DNA from: a virus
Virus record (IMG/VR): IMGVR_UViG_3300021371_000073
Location: 1-30,382 of that record
Direction: 5' to 3' (one strand)
DNA: 30,382 bases
A program made the translations under genes and the position numbers. Below, one piece after another: positions 12,071-20,636 of this stretch. A model generated the notes under the pieces. It ran no database searches. It was not told the DNA's origin and worked only from the letters and a program-made list of their open reading frames with translations. Each line of letters starts with the position of its first letter. Positions within the stretch are counted from its first letter, which is position 1.

Positions 12071-13275
12071 TAGATGTAAACCCAAAGTACGAACCAATAA
12101 AAACATCAGATGCAAGATATTTTATTGTAACTGGTGGTAGAGGTTCTGGTAAGTCTTATTCAATTAACCTATTGCTTTTGCTTTTAACATTTGAAGCTGG
12201 GCATATAATTCTATTTACAAGGTTTACTTTATCATCTGCATACATATCTATCATACCAGAATTTATAGACAAAATAGAAACACTTGAATTACAAGACTAT
12301 TTTTATATAACTAAAAACGAAATAATAAATAAGCTATCTGGAAGTAAGATAATATTTAAAGGTATCAAAACATCAAGTGGTGATCAAACTGCAAATCTAA
12401 AATCACTTACTAATATATCTACTTGGGTAATGGATGAAGCAGAAGAACTTACAGATGAAAACATTTTTGATAAAATAGACTTATCAGTTAGAAACCTAAA
12501 AAACAAAAATAGGGTTATACTTATATTAAACCCAGTTACAAAAGAACATTGGATATACAACAGATTTTTCCAGGATAAAGGAGTACAAGCTGGTAGTAAC
12601 ATCACAAAAGGCAATACAACGTACATACACACTACTTATTTAGATAATGAAGAAAACCTATCAAAAAGTTATTTAGAGCAAATAGAGAACATTAAAATAC
12701 GCAGACCAAATAAATACAAACATCAAATGCTTGGTGGTTGGTTAGAAAAAGCAGAGGGTGTAATATTTACTAATTGGTCAATAGGTGAATTTAAAAAAGT
12801 AGGTGTTTCAGTCTTTGGACAAGATTACGGTTTTGCAAACGATGAAAATACTTTAGTAGAAACTAACATAGATACTACAAACAAAATAATCTATTTAAAG
12901 GAATGTTTTTACTTAAAAGCACTTACTACATCACAAATAGCTGAACTGAACTTAAAACACGCTGGAAACAATTTAATAGTTGGTGATAGTGCTGAACCAA
13001 GATTAATATATGAAATAAAAGCAAAGGGTTGTAATGTTGTTGCATCAATTAAAGGTGCTGGATCAATAACCTATGGAATATCTTTATTACAAGATTATGA
13101 TTTAGTGATAGAAGAAAATAGTATTAACTTAATAAAAGAACTAAACAACTATTCTTGGTTAGAGAAAAAGTCTAAAACACCACAAGATAAATTTAACCAT
13201 ATTATAGATGCAATTAGGTATTCTGTTTCATATCAATTACAAAACCCTAATAGGGGAACTTATTATGTTTCTTAA
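12067..13275 (+). CDS. terL: Terminase large subunit
   Basis: A 402-residue packaging motor. The ATPase domain has Walker A TGGRGSGKS (about 24-32) and Walker B TWVMDEAEEL (about 117-126), then ILILNPVTKEHWIYNRFF, the coupling region of PBSX/Terminase_3-type enzymes. The C-terminal nuclease domain shows FGQDYGFAND (Asp), IVGDSAEPR (Asp) and HIIDAIRYSV (Asp), the acidic residues of the RNase H-like fold. Starts at GTG (12067), overlapping the previous TGA; there is no early in-frame ATG. It cuts the concatemer and pumps DNA into proheads. Confidence 0.93.
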   Translation: MIDVNPKYEPIKTSDARYFIVTGGRGSGKSYSINLLLLLLTFEAGHIILFTRFTLSSAYISIIPEFIDKIETLELQDYFYITKNEIINKLSGSKIIFKGIKTSSGDQTANLKSLTNISTWVMDEAEELTDENIFDKIDLSVRNLKNKNRVILILNPVTKEHWIYNRFFQDKGVQAGSNITKGNTTYIHTTYLDNEENLSKSYLEQIENIKIRRPNKYKHQMLGGWLEKAEGVIFTNWSIGEFKKVGVSVFGQDYGFANDENTLVETNIDTTNKIIYLKECFYLKALTTSQIAELNLKHAGNNLIVGDSAEPRLIYEIKAKGCNVVASIKGAGSITYGISLLQDYDLVIEENSINLIKELNNYSWLEKKSKTPQDKFNHIIDAIRYSVSYQLQNPNRGTYYVS

Positions 13276-13287
13276 CAATTTTGTTAA
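13272..13287. promoter_or_regulatory. Palindrome at the terL 3' end, possible operator
   Basis: TTAACAA (13272-13278) and TTGTTAA (13281-13287) form a perfect 7-bp inverted repeat around TT. It covers the terL stop codon and a TTG that could be the -33 element of a weak promoter. Confidence 0.4.
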
Positions 13288-13310
13288 TTAAATAATATTT
13301 TATATATTGC
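13281..13310 (+). promoter_or_regulatory. Weak promoter-like sequence before three small genes
   Basis: TTG (13281-13283), then TATATATTGC (13301-13310) at roughly the right spacing. The -7 match to TAnnTTTG is imperfect. The small gene at 13315 would have a very short leader. Confidence 0.3.
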
Positions 13311-13314
13311 ACCT

Positions 13315-13470
13315 ATGAAAACAGAACTAACAGAAATACAAGACCAACTGAAAACTTATTTGTATTCTAATGATCAAGAACAAATTGATTGTGCTGAAGT
13401 ATATTTAAGAAACGTACATAGAAAATATGGAACGGTAGACATAGTACAAATTAAAAACATAACAAAATGA
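13315..13470 (+). CDS. Small hypothetical protein after terL
   Basis: A 51-residue ORF: MKTELTEIQDQLKTYLYSND, then QIDCAEVYLRNVHRKYGTVD. Two helices are likely. Its TGA overlaps the next ATG (ATGA), and the three ORFs at 13315-13720 form one coupled set closed by a terminator. The function is unknown. Confidence 0.6.
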   Translation: MKTELTEIQDQLKTYLYSNDQEQIDCAEVYLRNVHRKYGTVDIVQIKNITK

Positions 13471-13598
13471 AAACAGACAAACCAAGTAATGCTGAAAAAG
13501 CAGCAAAGATTTTTAAGAAGTTAACAAAGTATTTTTTAATATTTGCATTGTGCTACTTTGTAGGTAGAACACTTGCATCAGTACTTTTTGATATATGA
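13467..13598 (+). CDS. Small one-TM protein
   Basis: A 43-residue ORF with a basic N-terminal helix (NAEKAAKIFKKLTK) followed by one hydrophobic segment (YFLIFALCYFVGRTLASVLF). This predicts a single-pass membrane protein with a positive N-terminal face. It overlaps both neighbours by four bases. Its location in a packaging-tail interval is unusual for a holin; the role is unknown. Confidence 0.55.
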   Translation: MKTDKPSNAEKAAKIFKKLTKYFLIFALCYFVGRTLASVLFDI

Positions 13599-13720
13599 GT
13601 TGGGATGATTTTTTAAACCCACACGAACAAACCGAATATGAATGTAGCGAATGTGGTGCTGCAATGCAAACCGATAAAGGTGTGTGTTCGGGAACTTGTT
13701 TTGAAGCAAGTATGATTTAG
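13595..13720 (+). CDS. Zinc-ribbon miniprotein
   Basis: A 41-residue ORF: MSWDDFLNPHEQTEYECSEC, then GAAMQTDKGVCSGTCFEASM. CxxC (Cys17, Cys20) and CxxxC (Cys31, Cys35) are well placed for one zinc ion. It starts with an ATGA overlap on the preceding gene, and a terminator follows about 20 bases after its stop. Similar tiny ribbons are common in marine phages; a nucleic-acid or host-polymerase contact is plausible. Confidence 0.62.
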   Translation: MSWDDFLNPHEQTEYECSECGAAMQTDKGVCSGTCFEASMI

Positions 13721-13742
13721 TAGTTAGTTTTTTTTATGATAG

Positions 13743-13775
13743 GAAAGGGCAGTCAGAAATGGCTGCTTTTTTTTT
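13743..13775 (+). terminator. Rho-independent terminator between packaging and tail units
   Basis: GCAGTC (13749-13754) pairs with GGCTGC (13761-13766), with one G-U pair and an AGAAAT loop. The stem is extendable outward by AAAGG/TTTTT and is followed by nine T residues. TATCTTTA (13778-13785), a weak -7-like element, follows at once. Confidence 0.85.
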
Positions 13776-13810
13776 ATTATCTTTACTACTATAAAATAGT
13801 TAAATAAAAA

Positions 13811-13819
13811 CGTTATATA
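13811..13819 (+). promoter_or_regulatory. CGTTATATA element 2, before the tail operon
   Basis: CGTTATATA preceded by agttaaataaaaa and lying three bases before the ATG at 13823. It comes 36 bases after the terminator T-tract, so it is in the right place to open a new transcription unit. Confidence 0.65.
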
Positions 13820-13822
13820 GAT

Positions 13823-14473
13823 ATGAATATTAATATTGAAATACCAACAAAGTTATCTGATATTACTTTAGGGCAATACAAAAGGTTTCTAAATATCCAA
13901 AAGCAAACAGAAGAATCACATTTTTTAAATGCTAAAGCTATTGAAATATTTTGTGATGTAGAACTTAAAAACGTTATGCGTTTGAAGATGGCAGACTTTG
14001 ATAAAATTACAAATAGGATCAATTCATTGTTTGAGCAAAAACCAAAGCTAGTACAACGCTTTAAAATTGATAGTGTTGAATATGGCTTCCATCCACAATT
14101 AGATGAATTAACATTAGGTGAATATATTGATGTAGATACTTACATTGCAGATTGGGAAAATATGGAAAAGACAATGAACGTATTATACAGACCAATAGAA
14201 AACAAATTAAAAGATAGATATTCAATAAAAGAATACAATGTTGATACAAGTGATAATTTATTAGATATGCCAATGGATGCTGTATTGTCATCAATTTTTT
14301 TTTTGTGGAATTTAGGGATAGACTTATCAAAAACTATTCTGAACTATTCGGATCTGGGGGTGGAAACGAACTTAATTCATCAGCAAATTTTAGCAGAAAA
14401 TGGGGATGGTATCAGTCAATATACACACTCGCTAATGGGGATATTACAAGACTTGAAAATATCACCAAATTAG
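13823..14473 (+). CDS. Tail-assembly chaperone, upstream frame (gpG-like)
   Basis: A 216-residue protein: MNINIEIPTKLSDITLGQYK, then a helical body. First gene of the tail operon, directly upstream of tail genes and two kilobases ahead of the baseplate and tape-measure genes, the usual place for lambda G/T-like chaperones. A T10 tract at 14295-14304 (codons 158-161) is followed by a second ORF in the -1 frame that extends to 14562. The last 56 residues of this frame (LWNLGIDLSKT...) overlap that ORF. As in lambda G/GT, most ribosomes would make this short form and a minority the extended one. Confidence 0.7.
   Translation: MNINIEIPTKLSDITLGQYKRFLNIQKQTEESHFLNAKAIEIFCDVELKNVMRLKMADFDKITNRINSLFEQKPKLVQRFKIDSVEYGFHPQLDELTLGEYIDVDTYIADWENMEKTMNVLYRPIENKLKDRYSIKEYNVDTSDNLLDMPMDAVLSSIFFLWNLGIDLSKTILNYSDLGVETNLIHQQILAENGDGISQYTHSLMGILQDLKISPN
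14295..14304 (+). other. T10 slippery tract: likely -1 frameshift or polymerase-slippage site
   Basis: Ten consecutive T. In the 13823 frame the codons are att-ttt-ttt-ttg, so T-TTT-TTT (14296-14302) fits the X-XXY-YYZ rule for -1 tandem slippage. RNA polymerase stuttering on T10 would give the same result. A sequencing indel is the dull alternative. Confidence 0.6.
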
Positions 14474-14562
14474 AAGTGCATAAATGTTTTATGATGTTAT
14501 CATTTGTAAAGGAAAAAAACGAAATAGAATCAAAACAAATTAAAAGTAAATTCAAAAGATGA
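14302..14562 (+). CDS. Tail-assembly chaperone, -1 frame extension (gpT-like)
   Basis: An 86-codon ORF with no ATG, open from the T10 tract (reads FVEFRDRLIKNYSELF...). It contains KWGWYQSIYTLANGDITRLE and then ITKLEVHKCFMMLSFVKEKN, an aromatic and helical pattern that looks conserved. The competing frame reads the same DNA as NGDGISQYTHS. A -1 slip at 14296-14302 would fuse it to residue 160 of the upstream gene, giving about 246 residues. A GTG at 14305 could in principle be an independent start, but a fusion is more in keeping with siphovirus tail chaperones. It overlaps the next gene by four bases. Confidence 0.62.
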   Translation, partial: FVEFRDRLIKNYSELFGSGGGNELNSSANFSRKWGWYQSIYTLANGDITRLENITKLEVHKCFMMLSFVKEKNEIESKQIKSKFKR

Positions 14563-15026
14563 ATCAAGGTATAAGAGGTTTTTATCAATTAACAGAAACA
14601 ATAAAAGAACAACTACTTGCTGATACAAATATCAATACTGTTTCAACTGGTGATGTTTCAAATTTGAATTTAAACAAACAAGATATATTTCCTTTAGGTC
14701 ATTTAATAGTAAATAACGTAGTAGCAGAGGAACAAGTATTAAGATTTAACATTACAGTAATTGCTTGTGATATTGTAGACCAATCAAAAGAATTAACACT
14801 TGATAGATTTGTAGGCAACAACAATGAACAAGATATTTTAAACACGCAGTTAAGCGTATTAAACAAATTAATACAAAACTTACGTAAAGGAAATTTACAT
14901 AAAGATATGTACCAGTTAGAGGGTAACCCATCATTAGAACCTTTTTATGATAGGTTTGAAAATATGTTAGCTGGTTGGAGTTGTGGTATAGAAATATTAA
15001 TATACAATGATATAACTATCTGCTAA
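14559..15026 (+). CDS. Conserved tail/neck protein (tail terminator-like)
   Basis: A 155-residue protein: MNQGIRGFYQLTETIKEQLL, with FPLGHLIVNNV and VLRFNITVIACDIVDQSK. EPFYDRFENMLAGWSCGIEI forms a C-terminal beta sheet. Size, alpha/beta layout and place between the chaperones and an HK97 gp10-like protein fit a tail terminator or tail-completion protein. The family itself is not identified by a diagnostic motif. It shares overlapping stop/start bases with both neighbours. Confidence 0.62.
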   Translation: MNQGIRGFYQLTETIKEQLLADTNINTVSTGDVSNLNLNKQDIFPLGHLIVNNVVAEEQVLRFNITVIACDIVDQSKELTLDRFVGNNNEQDILNTQLSVLNKLIQNLRKGNLHKDMYQLEGNPSLEPFYDRFENMLAGWSCGIEILIYNDITIC

Positions 15027-15565
15027 TGGAATTAACTAACACACAAAAAGCATTAGAATCATTTTCTGATTATGTGATCCAGCAGTCAAGAACAAGACTA
15101 ACTAAAAAAAAGAGAAACTATACAAGAGAATTATATGATTCTTTAACGTATGATTTTGAAAAAGCAGATGATGGTTTTATTATTGATTTTAAAATGGAAG
15201 AATATGGAGAATACCAAGATAGAGGTGTAAAGGGTGTTAATAGTAATTACATAGAAAACAAAAACAGTCCATTTAGTTATAAGCCAAGTAGCAAGTTAAG
15301 AGGGTTAGAATATCATACTGGTATATTTTCAAAGTGGGCAAAAGCTAAATTAAATAAAATACCAAGAAGCAAAAAAACTGGTAGGTTTATAACTTACAAG
15401 TCTATGGGTTATATATTAGCTGATAGTATAAAGAAAAAAGGAATTAAGGCAACTATGTTTTTTACCAAATCATTTGAAATGGGTTTTGAAAGGTTACCAC
15501 AAGAATTGCAAGAAGCATTTATTATAGATGTAGAATATGCAATAACATTAGCACAAAAGAAATAA
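15026..15565 (+). CDS. HK97 gp10-like neck/tail-completion protein
   Basis: A 179-residue basic protein. MEEYGEYQDRGVKGVNSNYI, followed by a basic loop and then SIKKKGIKATMFFTKSFEMG, matches the general form of HK97 gp10-type head-tail connector proteins: a 'Y-x2-Y-x-D-x-G' loop, then 'G-(I/T)-K-A-x2-F' near the C-terminus. It would sit at the neck, joining head and tail. It starts on the last base of the preceding stop and lies three bases upstream of the next gene. Confidence 0.65.
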   Translation: MELTNTQKALESFSDYVIQQSRTRLTKKKRNYTRELYDSLTYDFEKADDGFIIDFKMEEYGEYQDRGVKGVNSNYIENKNSPFSYKPSSKLRGLEYHTGIFSKWAKAKLNKIPRSKKTGRFITYKSMGYILADSIKKKGIKATMFFTKSFEMGFERLPQELQEAFIIDVEYAITLAQKK

Positions 15566-15568
15566 GAT

Positions 15569-16582
15569 ATGGCAATAATAGCTTTACGCAGTCCACAATT
15601 TAGATTCAAACAAATACCATTAAGTGGTGTAGCTTCAACACAATGTGTAATAACTATTGATGGTACAGTTAGATATACACTAATAAAAAACGTACAAAAA
15701 AGCACAACTGTAAATTTTGATATATCGGAACTTGCAAGAGATTATTTAGATATAACTTATGATGCAACCTATGTACCACAAACAATAGCTATAACTACAA
15801 CATTAACTAATTATAGTGGTGTAGATGGTACGGGTTCTGTTGTTGGATTAGCAACTACTTTTACTGATACTGGTGTTGAGGGTTACGGATATTTTGAAGA
15901 AAATACAAATCCCGAAGTACCCATTAATATATTTTTAATTTCTAAAAACCCAGATACAAACGAAGTACAATTATATTATCCAAAAGGTTTAACGGGTGTT
16001 ACAAATTATGGGGGTATAATACCATATACAGCTTTTTCTGGTGGTGGTGTTGTATCTATAAGCACAAAAGCATTTGTAAACGGTACAACTTCATTAAATA
16101 TTCCCTACAATGCAACTATAAAAAGAATAGAATGTACTAAATATGGAGATGGTAGAAAAATAATATTTATAAATAGATATGGTGTTCAGCAAGATTTATG
16201 GTTTTTCTTAAAAGAAACAAAAACACTTGCAAGACAAAACGAGGGTTACAAAGCTAATATATTAACATATCCAAGTACAAATAACCCAGCTACATATTCT
16301 ATTTCTGATGCACCTAACAAAACATTTAACACAACTGCTAAACAAACATTTATTTTAAGTAGTGGTTACTATCCACAAGGTGCTAATAATTTCTTTGAAG
16401 AACTTTTATTAAGTGAGTATGTATGGTATGAGCGAATAAATAAAGTTAGTGGTGCTGATGAAGTTATACCAGTAAAAGTAAAAAAATCATCTATACAATT
16501 TAAAACATCTGTTAATGATAGGTTAATTGAATACACTATTGATTTTGAAGAAGCATTTGATTATATAAATAATATTAGATAA
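15569..16582 (+). CDS. Tail/baseplate structural protein
   Basis: A 337-residue, beta-rich, Thr/Asn-rich protein (MAIIALRSPQFRFKQIPLSG...). It contains NFDISELARDYLDITYDATY near residue 50 and a central Gly-rich segment (FSGGGVVSIS). GDGRKIIFINRYGVQQDLWF looks like a conserved core. It is one base from the 715-residue tail protein, with which it is probably translated and assembled. A distal-tail or baseplate role is inferred from position and composition; the family is not identified. Confidence 0.6.
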   Translation: MAIIALRSPQFRFKQIPLSGVASTQCVITIDGTVRYTLIKNVQKSTTVNFDISELARDYLDITYDATYVPQTIAITTTLTNYSGVDGTGSVVGLATTFTDTGVEGYGYFEENTNPEVPINIFLISKNPDTNEVQLYYPKGLTGVTNYGGIIPYTAFSGGGVVSISTKAFVNGTTSLNIPYNATIKRIECTKYGDGRKIIFINRYGVQQDLWFFLKETKTLARQNEGYKANILTYPSTNNPATYSISDAPNKTFNTTAKQTFILSSGYYPQGANNFFEELLLSEYVWYERINKVSGADEVIPVKVKKSSIQFKTSVNDRLIEYTIDFEEAFDYINNIR

Positions 16583-18729
16583 TGCAACAAAAATTAGTAT
16601 TATATATAGCAAGTGTTTTACCTAATAATAGGGTAGATCAATTCAAAGATGAAAATGTTTCTTTTACTCAAACAATACAAAACGTAAAAGACTTAAAAAA
16701 AATCTTTACTGAATTTACTAAAACTTTTGCATTACCAGCTTCAAAAAAAAACAATAAAATATTTGATCATTATTATAACTATGATATTGCAGGAGGTTTT
16801 GATGCAAGAACAAAAGTAGATGCTTTTTTAGAATTAAACGATATACCATTTAAAAAAGGTAAAATAGCTTTAACTGGAGTTGATTTAAAAAACAATGTAC
16901 CACACACATACAAGGTAACTTTTTATGGGAACACCGTTAATTTAAAAGATATTTTAGGTGATGACCAATTAAGTAATTTGTCTGCATTAAGTATATTAGA
17001 TACTGATTATAATAATAGTACTGTTTTAGCAGCTATGCAAAATGAATATTTAGGTAATTTAATTGTACCTTTAATTACACATACTGATAGAGCATTTTAT
17101 GATAGTAACCCAAATGCAGCATCAAATGGTAATTTGTATTATAATAGTAATTCTTTATTTGATGATAATGGGCTTGAATTTACACAATTTAAATATGCTA
17201 TAAGATTACAAGCTATTATATCAGCAATACAAACACAATACCCAAGTATTACATTTTCTGATGATTTTTTTAATGATACATCAAATACAGATTTTTATAA
17301 TTTGTATATGTGGTTACATCGTAAAAAAGGAGATGTAGAACCAACTGAACAAGTACAAAGGGTTTATAATACAACATCAACTTTTGCACAAACAGCTGCA
17401 TTAAATCAAAGAAATTCTATTATACAATCAGGTTCTTTAAGGTTACAATTAAACTATCCACAAGAATCACCAAATCAAAATAATTCTTTTCAATCAGTAG
17501 TTTTATTATTTGCACCCACACAACAATCAACTGATTATAGTGTTAGGGTTTTTAATGTAGCAGCAGGGAATCAAGAAGTAGGGGGGTTTATTGACCAACA
17601 AGGTAACCAAACAATAGATTTTGATAATGATTTAGATAATATGGGCTTGTATGTTGTGCAAATAGCTTGTGCAACAACTATTGTATTTCCAGCAAATAGT
17701 ATAGAATGGTATGTCCAATCAAGAGAGTTTACATTTAACCCTACTGCAATAGAAACATCGGTATATCGTTATAAAAATTCAGTTGCATTTAGCACCAGTT
17801 TAACTATAGAGTTTAATATATTAGAACAAATACCTAAAATGAAAATTATAGATTTTCTAACTGGTATATTTCAAATGTTTAATTTAACTGCATACGTAGA
17901 AAATGATATTATTGTAGTACAACCTTTAGATGAATTTTATGATAAAGCACCAACTAATTCAACCACAAATCAAGTAATACCAGTTAATATTGATCAGTAT
18001 TTAGATACTACAAAATCATCAGTAGATATTGCATTACCTTTTTCAAAAGTTAATTTTACTTACAAAGGTGTTAAGACATTTTTAGCACAACAATTTAATC
18101 AGTTAAACAATAGGGTTTGGGGTTCAAGCAGCTATTCATTAAATGGTGATATTTATGATACACCAAGTACTGAATATAAAATAGAAATACCATTTGAACA
18201 CGCAATGTTTGAGAGATTAGTAAATCAAACTGAGGGTACTAATACTGATATTCAATATGGTTATTTTGTGGATGATAACCAAGAACCTTATATAGGTGAT
18301 CCATTAATATTTTATAGATATAGAATAGCAAGTGGTACTAATGTTGCAATTAGAGATTTAGCAGGAAATATAACACCAATTAATAATTACTATATCCCTA
18401 TGAATAGTAAAGATATTAATTCAAATACAAGCAAAGTAAATATACATTTTGATAGCTATATTAATGAATACAATGCAAATGATAGTGCTAATGCTACTGC
18501 TTTTACTGATACTTTATTTCAAACACAATATAGCAATTATATAAACGAGGTGTTTAGTCCAACAAGAAGATTAACAAAAGTAACTGCATACCTACCATAT
18601 AAAATATTTAGTAGCTTACAATTATATGATGTTATAGAAATAGGACAAAAATATTACAAAATTAATTCAATGACTACAAACCTAACAACTGGTAAAACAG
18701 AATTTGAATTATTAAATACTGATTTATGA
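16582..18729 (+). CDS. Large tail protein, probable baseplate hub / tail-associated protein
   Basis: A 715-residue protein. The N-terminal domain (about 1-140) has NVKDLKKIFTEFTKTFALPA, then HYYNYDIAGGFDARTKVDAF and YKVTFYGNTVNLKDILGDDQ. This arrangement recurs in large tail proteins of Bacteroidota phages. The middle is beta-rich, and a hub-like segment IDFLTGIFQMFNLTAYVEND (about 420-440) resembles the gp27/hub 'L-x2-I-x2-x-F-N-L' theme. The C-terminus ends in a beta fold (VIEIGQKYYKINSMT). It is probably the central baseplate or tail-tip protein. Genes on both sides overlap it. Confidence 0.62.
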   Translation: MQQKLVLYIASVLPNNRVDQFKDENVSFTQTIQNVKDLKKIFTEFTKTFALPASKKNNKIFDHYYNYDIAGGFDARTKVDAFLELNDIPFKKGKIALTGVDLKNNVPHTYKVTFYGNTVNLKDILGDDQLSNLSALSILDTDYNNSTVLAAMQNEYLGNLIVPLITHTDRAFYDSNPNAASNGNLYYNSNSLFDDNGLEFTQFKYAIRLQAIISAIQTQYPSITFSDDFFNDTSNTDFYNLYMWLHRKKGDVEPTEQVQRVYNTTSTFAQTAALNQRNSIIQSGSLRLQLNYPQESPNQNNSFQSVVLLFAPTQQSTDYSVRVFNVAAGNQEVGGFIDQQGNQTIDFDNDLDNMGLYVVQIACATTIVFPANSIEWYVQSREFTFNPTAIETSVYRYKNSVAFSTSLTIEFNILEQIPKMKIIDFLTGIFQMFNLTAYVENDIIVVQPLDEFYDKAPTNSTTNQVIPVNIDQYLDTTKSSVDIALPFSKVNFTYKGVKTFLAQQFNQLNNRVWGSSSYSLNGDIYDTPSTEYKIEIPFEHAMFERLVNQTEGTNTDIQYGYFVDDNQEPYIGDPLIFYRYRIASGTNVAIRDLAGNITPINNYYIPMNSKDINSNTSKVNIHFDSYINEYNANDSANATAFTDTLFQTQYSNYINEVFSPTRRLTKVTAYLPYKIFSSLQLYDVIEIGQKYYKINSMTTNLTTGKTEFELLNTDL

Positions 18730-18875
18730 TAAAAAACATATTAGACTTATTACAAGAGGTAAAAGGTGAAACGGAAAACATACAAATTGCACAAGGTAAA
18801 TATGCTTTACCTACATCAGTAAAAAACAGTTATAAATTAATAAAACAAGTATGGGCAAAGAAAAATACGAAGTAG
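18726..18875 (+). CDS. Small protein overlapping the tape-measure start
   Basis: A 49-residue ORF, MIKNILDLLQEVKGETENIQ, then KYALPTSVKNSYKLIKQVWA. It starts with an ATGA overlap on the large tail protein and runs 25 bases into the tape-measure gene in another frame. Its amphipathic helices could pair with the tape measure or its chaperones. The coupling on both sides supports it being translated. Confidence 0.5.
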   Translation: MIKNILDLLQEVKGETENIQIAQGKYALPTSVKNSYKLIKQVWAKKNTK

Positions 18876-20602
18876 AATTAGCAGCAAATACAAAAGAAGC
18901 AGAAAAAAATGTTGATGCCTTAAATAAAAAAGTCAAAGATACTGGTAAAACTGCACGAAAAACTGGTAAAGAAATATCTGCTGCTATGCAAATAGGTAAT
19001 GAAGCAGCAAGAGGTTTAGATAGATATACTGGTGGTTTAGCATCTAAACTACTAAAAGTAGGTAAAGCAGCAAAGTTAAGTGGTAAGGCTATGAAAACTG
19101 CTTTAATATCAACTGGTATTGGTGCTTTAGTTGTTGCTTTAGGTTTAGTTGTTCAGTATTGGGATGACATAGTTGGTTTAGTTGATGGTGTTAGTAGTGA
19201 ACAAAAAGATTTATTAGAAACTACACAAAAAACTTTAGATGTACAAGAGCAGCAATTAAAGTCAACTGGTCAAATGGAAAACACTTTAAAGTTACAAGGC
19301 AAAAGTGAAAAAGAAATAAGAGATTTAAAAAAGCAACAAACCGATGAAATAATTACATCTACTGAATTATTATTAGAACAACAAAAATCACAGAAAAAAG
19401 CACAAGTAGAAGCAGCAGAACGAAACCAAAAAATAACACAAGGTATAATAGCATTTTTGACTGCACCCTTAACTATTTTACTTGGTACAATAGATGGAAT
19501 CACAAATAGTTTAGCAAGTTTAGGTATTATAGATGAAGCTACAACACTAACAGAAGATTACCTTAATTTTACATCATCTTTATTATTTGATCCCGAATCT
19601 GTAGCTGAAGCAGGGGATGAAACTATTAACGAAACAGAAAACAAGTTAAGACAATTAAAAAACAAAAGGGATGGTTTTGCTTTACAAGACAAAGAAGATG
19701 CAAAGAAAACTGCACAAGAAAAAGCACAAGATGAAATAGATGCAGAAAAAGCAAAAGCAGCAGCACTTGAAAGTATTAGAAAAGCATTAATAGATACTGA
19801 AGCAGAAGAACGTGCAGAAAAGTTAAGAAAAATTAAAGAAGATTTTGATAAGCAAATTGCATTAGCTGAAGAATATTACGGTAAGGAAAGTGAACAAGTT
19901 TTAGCATTAAGAGCAGCACAAAAATCAGCATTAGATACACAAGAAGCAGAATTTAAAGAACAAGATGCAGCAAAAGCACAAGCTGATTTAGATTATTGGG
20001 CAAATGAAAGTGATAAACGATTAAAGAAATTACAAGAAGAAAAAGAAGAAGAAGCAAGAATAGAAAAAGAAGCTGCTGAATATAAAGAAAAAGAATTTAG
20101 GGATACATATAATAATTTACAAAATGTATTAAGTGTTGGTGGTAAAAAAATGCAAAAGGTAAGTAAGGCATTAGCTATTGCAGATGTAGCAAGAACATCT
20201 TTTAAATCTATTTCAGAAACTATTTCAGAAACTGGAAAAGCAAACGCTGCTGCTACTGCTGCAAGTCCATTAACGGGGGGTATGCCTTTTGTTGCTATTA
20301 ATACTGCAAAAGCTGCATTATCTATTGGTTCTACTTTAGCAAGTGCTAAAAAAAGTATTTCAGCAATAACTGCTGATTCTAAAAACCCAAGTGGTCAAAG
20401 ACCAGCACCAAGTGGTGGGGGTGGTGGTGCTGCAAGTATACCACCAGCTTTTAATATAGTAGGTGCAAGTGGTACAAATCAATTAGCAGATGCAATAGGT
20501 GGTCAAACACAACAACCAACAAAAGCATACGTAGTTGCAAGTGATGTTTCTACTGCACAAGAAATGGACAGAAACATTATTGAGGGTGCAAGTATAGGAT
20601 AA
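18851..20602 (+). CDS. Tail tape-measure protein
   Basis: A 583-residue protein: long charged helices (KYEVELAANTKEAEKNVDAL), then a hydrophobic hairpin (ALISTGIGALVVALGLVVQY, about 94-115) and a second hydrophobic stretch near residue 200. A coiled coil rich in Ala, Glu and Lys spans about 280-430. An Ala/Ser-rich C-terminus carries a Gly/Pro segment (SGGGGGAASIPPA). This is the profile of a siphovirus tape measure, which sets tail length; at about 0.15 nm per residue it predicts a tail near 85-90 nm. It is the last gene before CGTTATATA element 3. Confidence 0.85.
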   Translation: MGKEKYEVELAANTKEAEKNVDALNKKVKDTGKTARKTGKEISAAMQIGNEAARGLDRYTGGLASKLLKVGKAAKLSGKAMKTALISTGIGALVVALGLVVQYWDDIVGLVDGVSSEQKDLLETTQKTLDVQEQQLKSTGQMENTLKLQGKSEKEIRDLKKQQTDEIITSTELLLEQQKSQKKAQVEAAERNQKITQGIIAFLTAPLTILLGTIDGITNSLASLGIIDEATTLTEDYLNFTSSLLFDPESVAEAGDETINETENKLRQLKNKRDGFALQDKEDAKKTAQEKAQDEIDAEKAKAAALESIRKALIDTEAEERAEKLRKIKEDFDKQIALAEEYYGKESEQVLALRAAQKSALDTQEAEFKEQDAAKAQADLDYWANESDKRLKKLQEEKEEEARIEKEAAEYKEKEFRDTYNNLQNVLSVGGKKMQKVSKALAIADVARTSFKSISETISETGKANAAATAASPLTGGMPFVAINTAKAALSIGSTLASAKKSISAITADSKNPSGQRPAPSGGGGGAASIPPAFNIVGASGTNQLADAIGGQTQQPTKAYVVASDVSTAQEMDRNIIEGASIG

Positions 20603-20633
20603 ACGCAAAATTTAAAATTAAAAACGTTATATA
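20601..20633 (+). promoter_or_regulatory. Bipartite element 3: AAACGC-N18-CGTTATATA, before the protease operon
   Basis: AAACGC at 20601-20606, 18 bases, then CGTTATATA at 20625-20633, three bases before the protease ATG. The same two blocks with the same spacing occur at 22293-22325, so both halves may be read together like a -35/-10 pair. Confidence 0.65.
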
Positions 20634-20636
20634 ATT

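Noticed and set aside
14061-14330. Reverse-strand ORF opposite the tail chaperone
   Set aside because: It is hydrophobic by composition only (antisense of AT-rich codons), with no start context and no neighbours on that strand.
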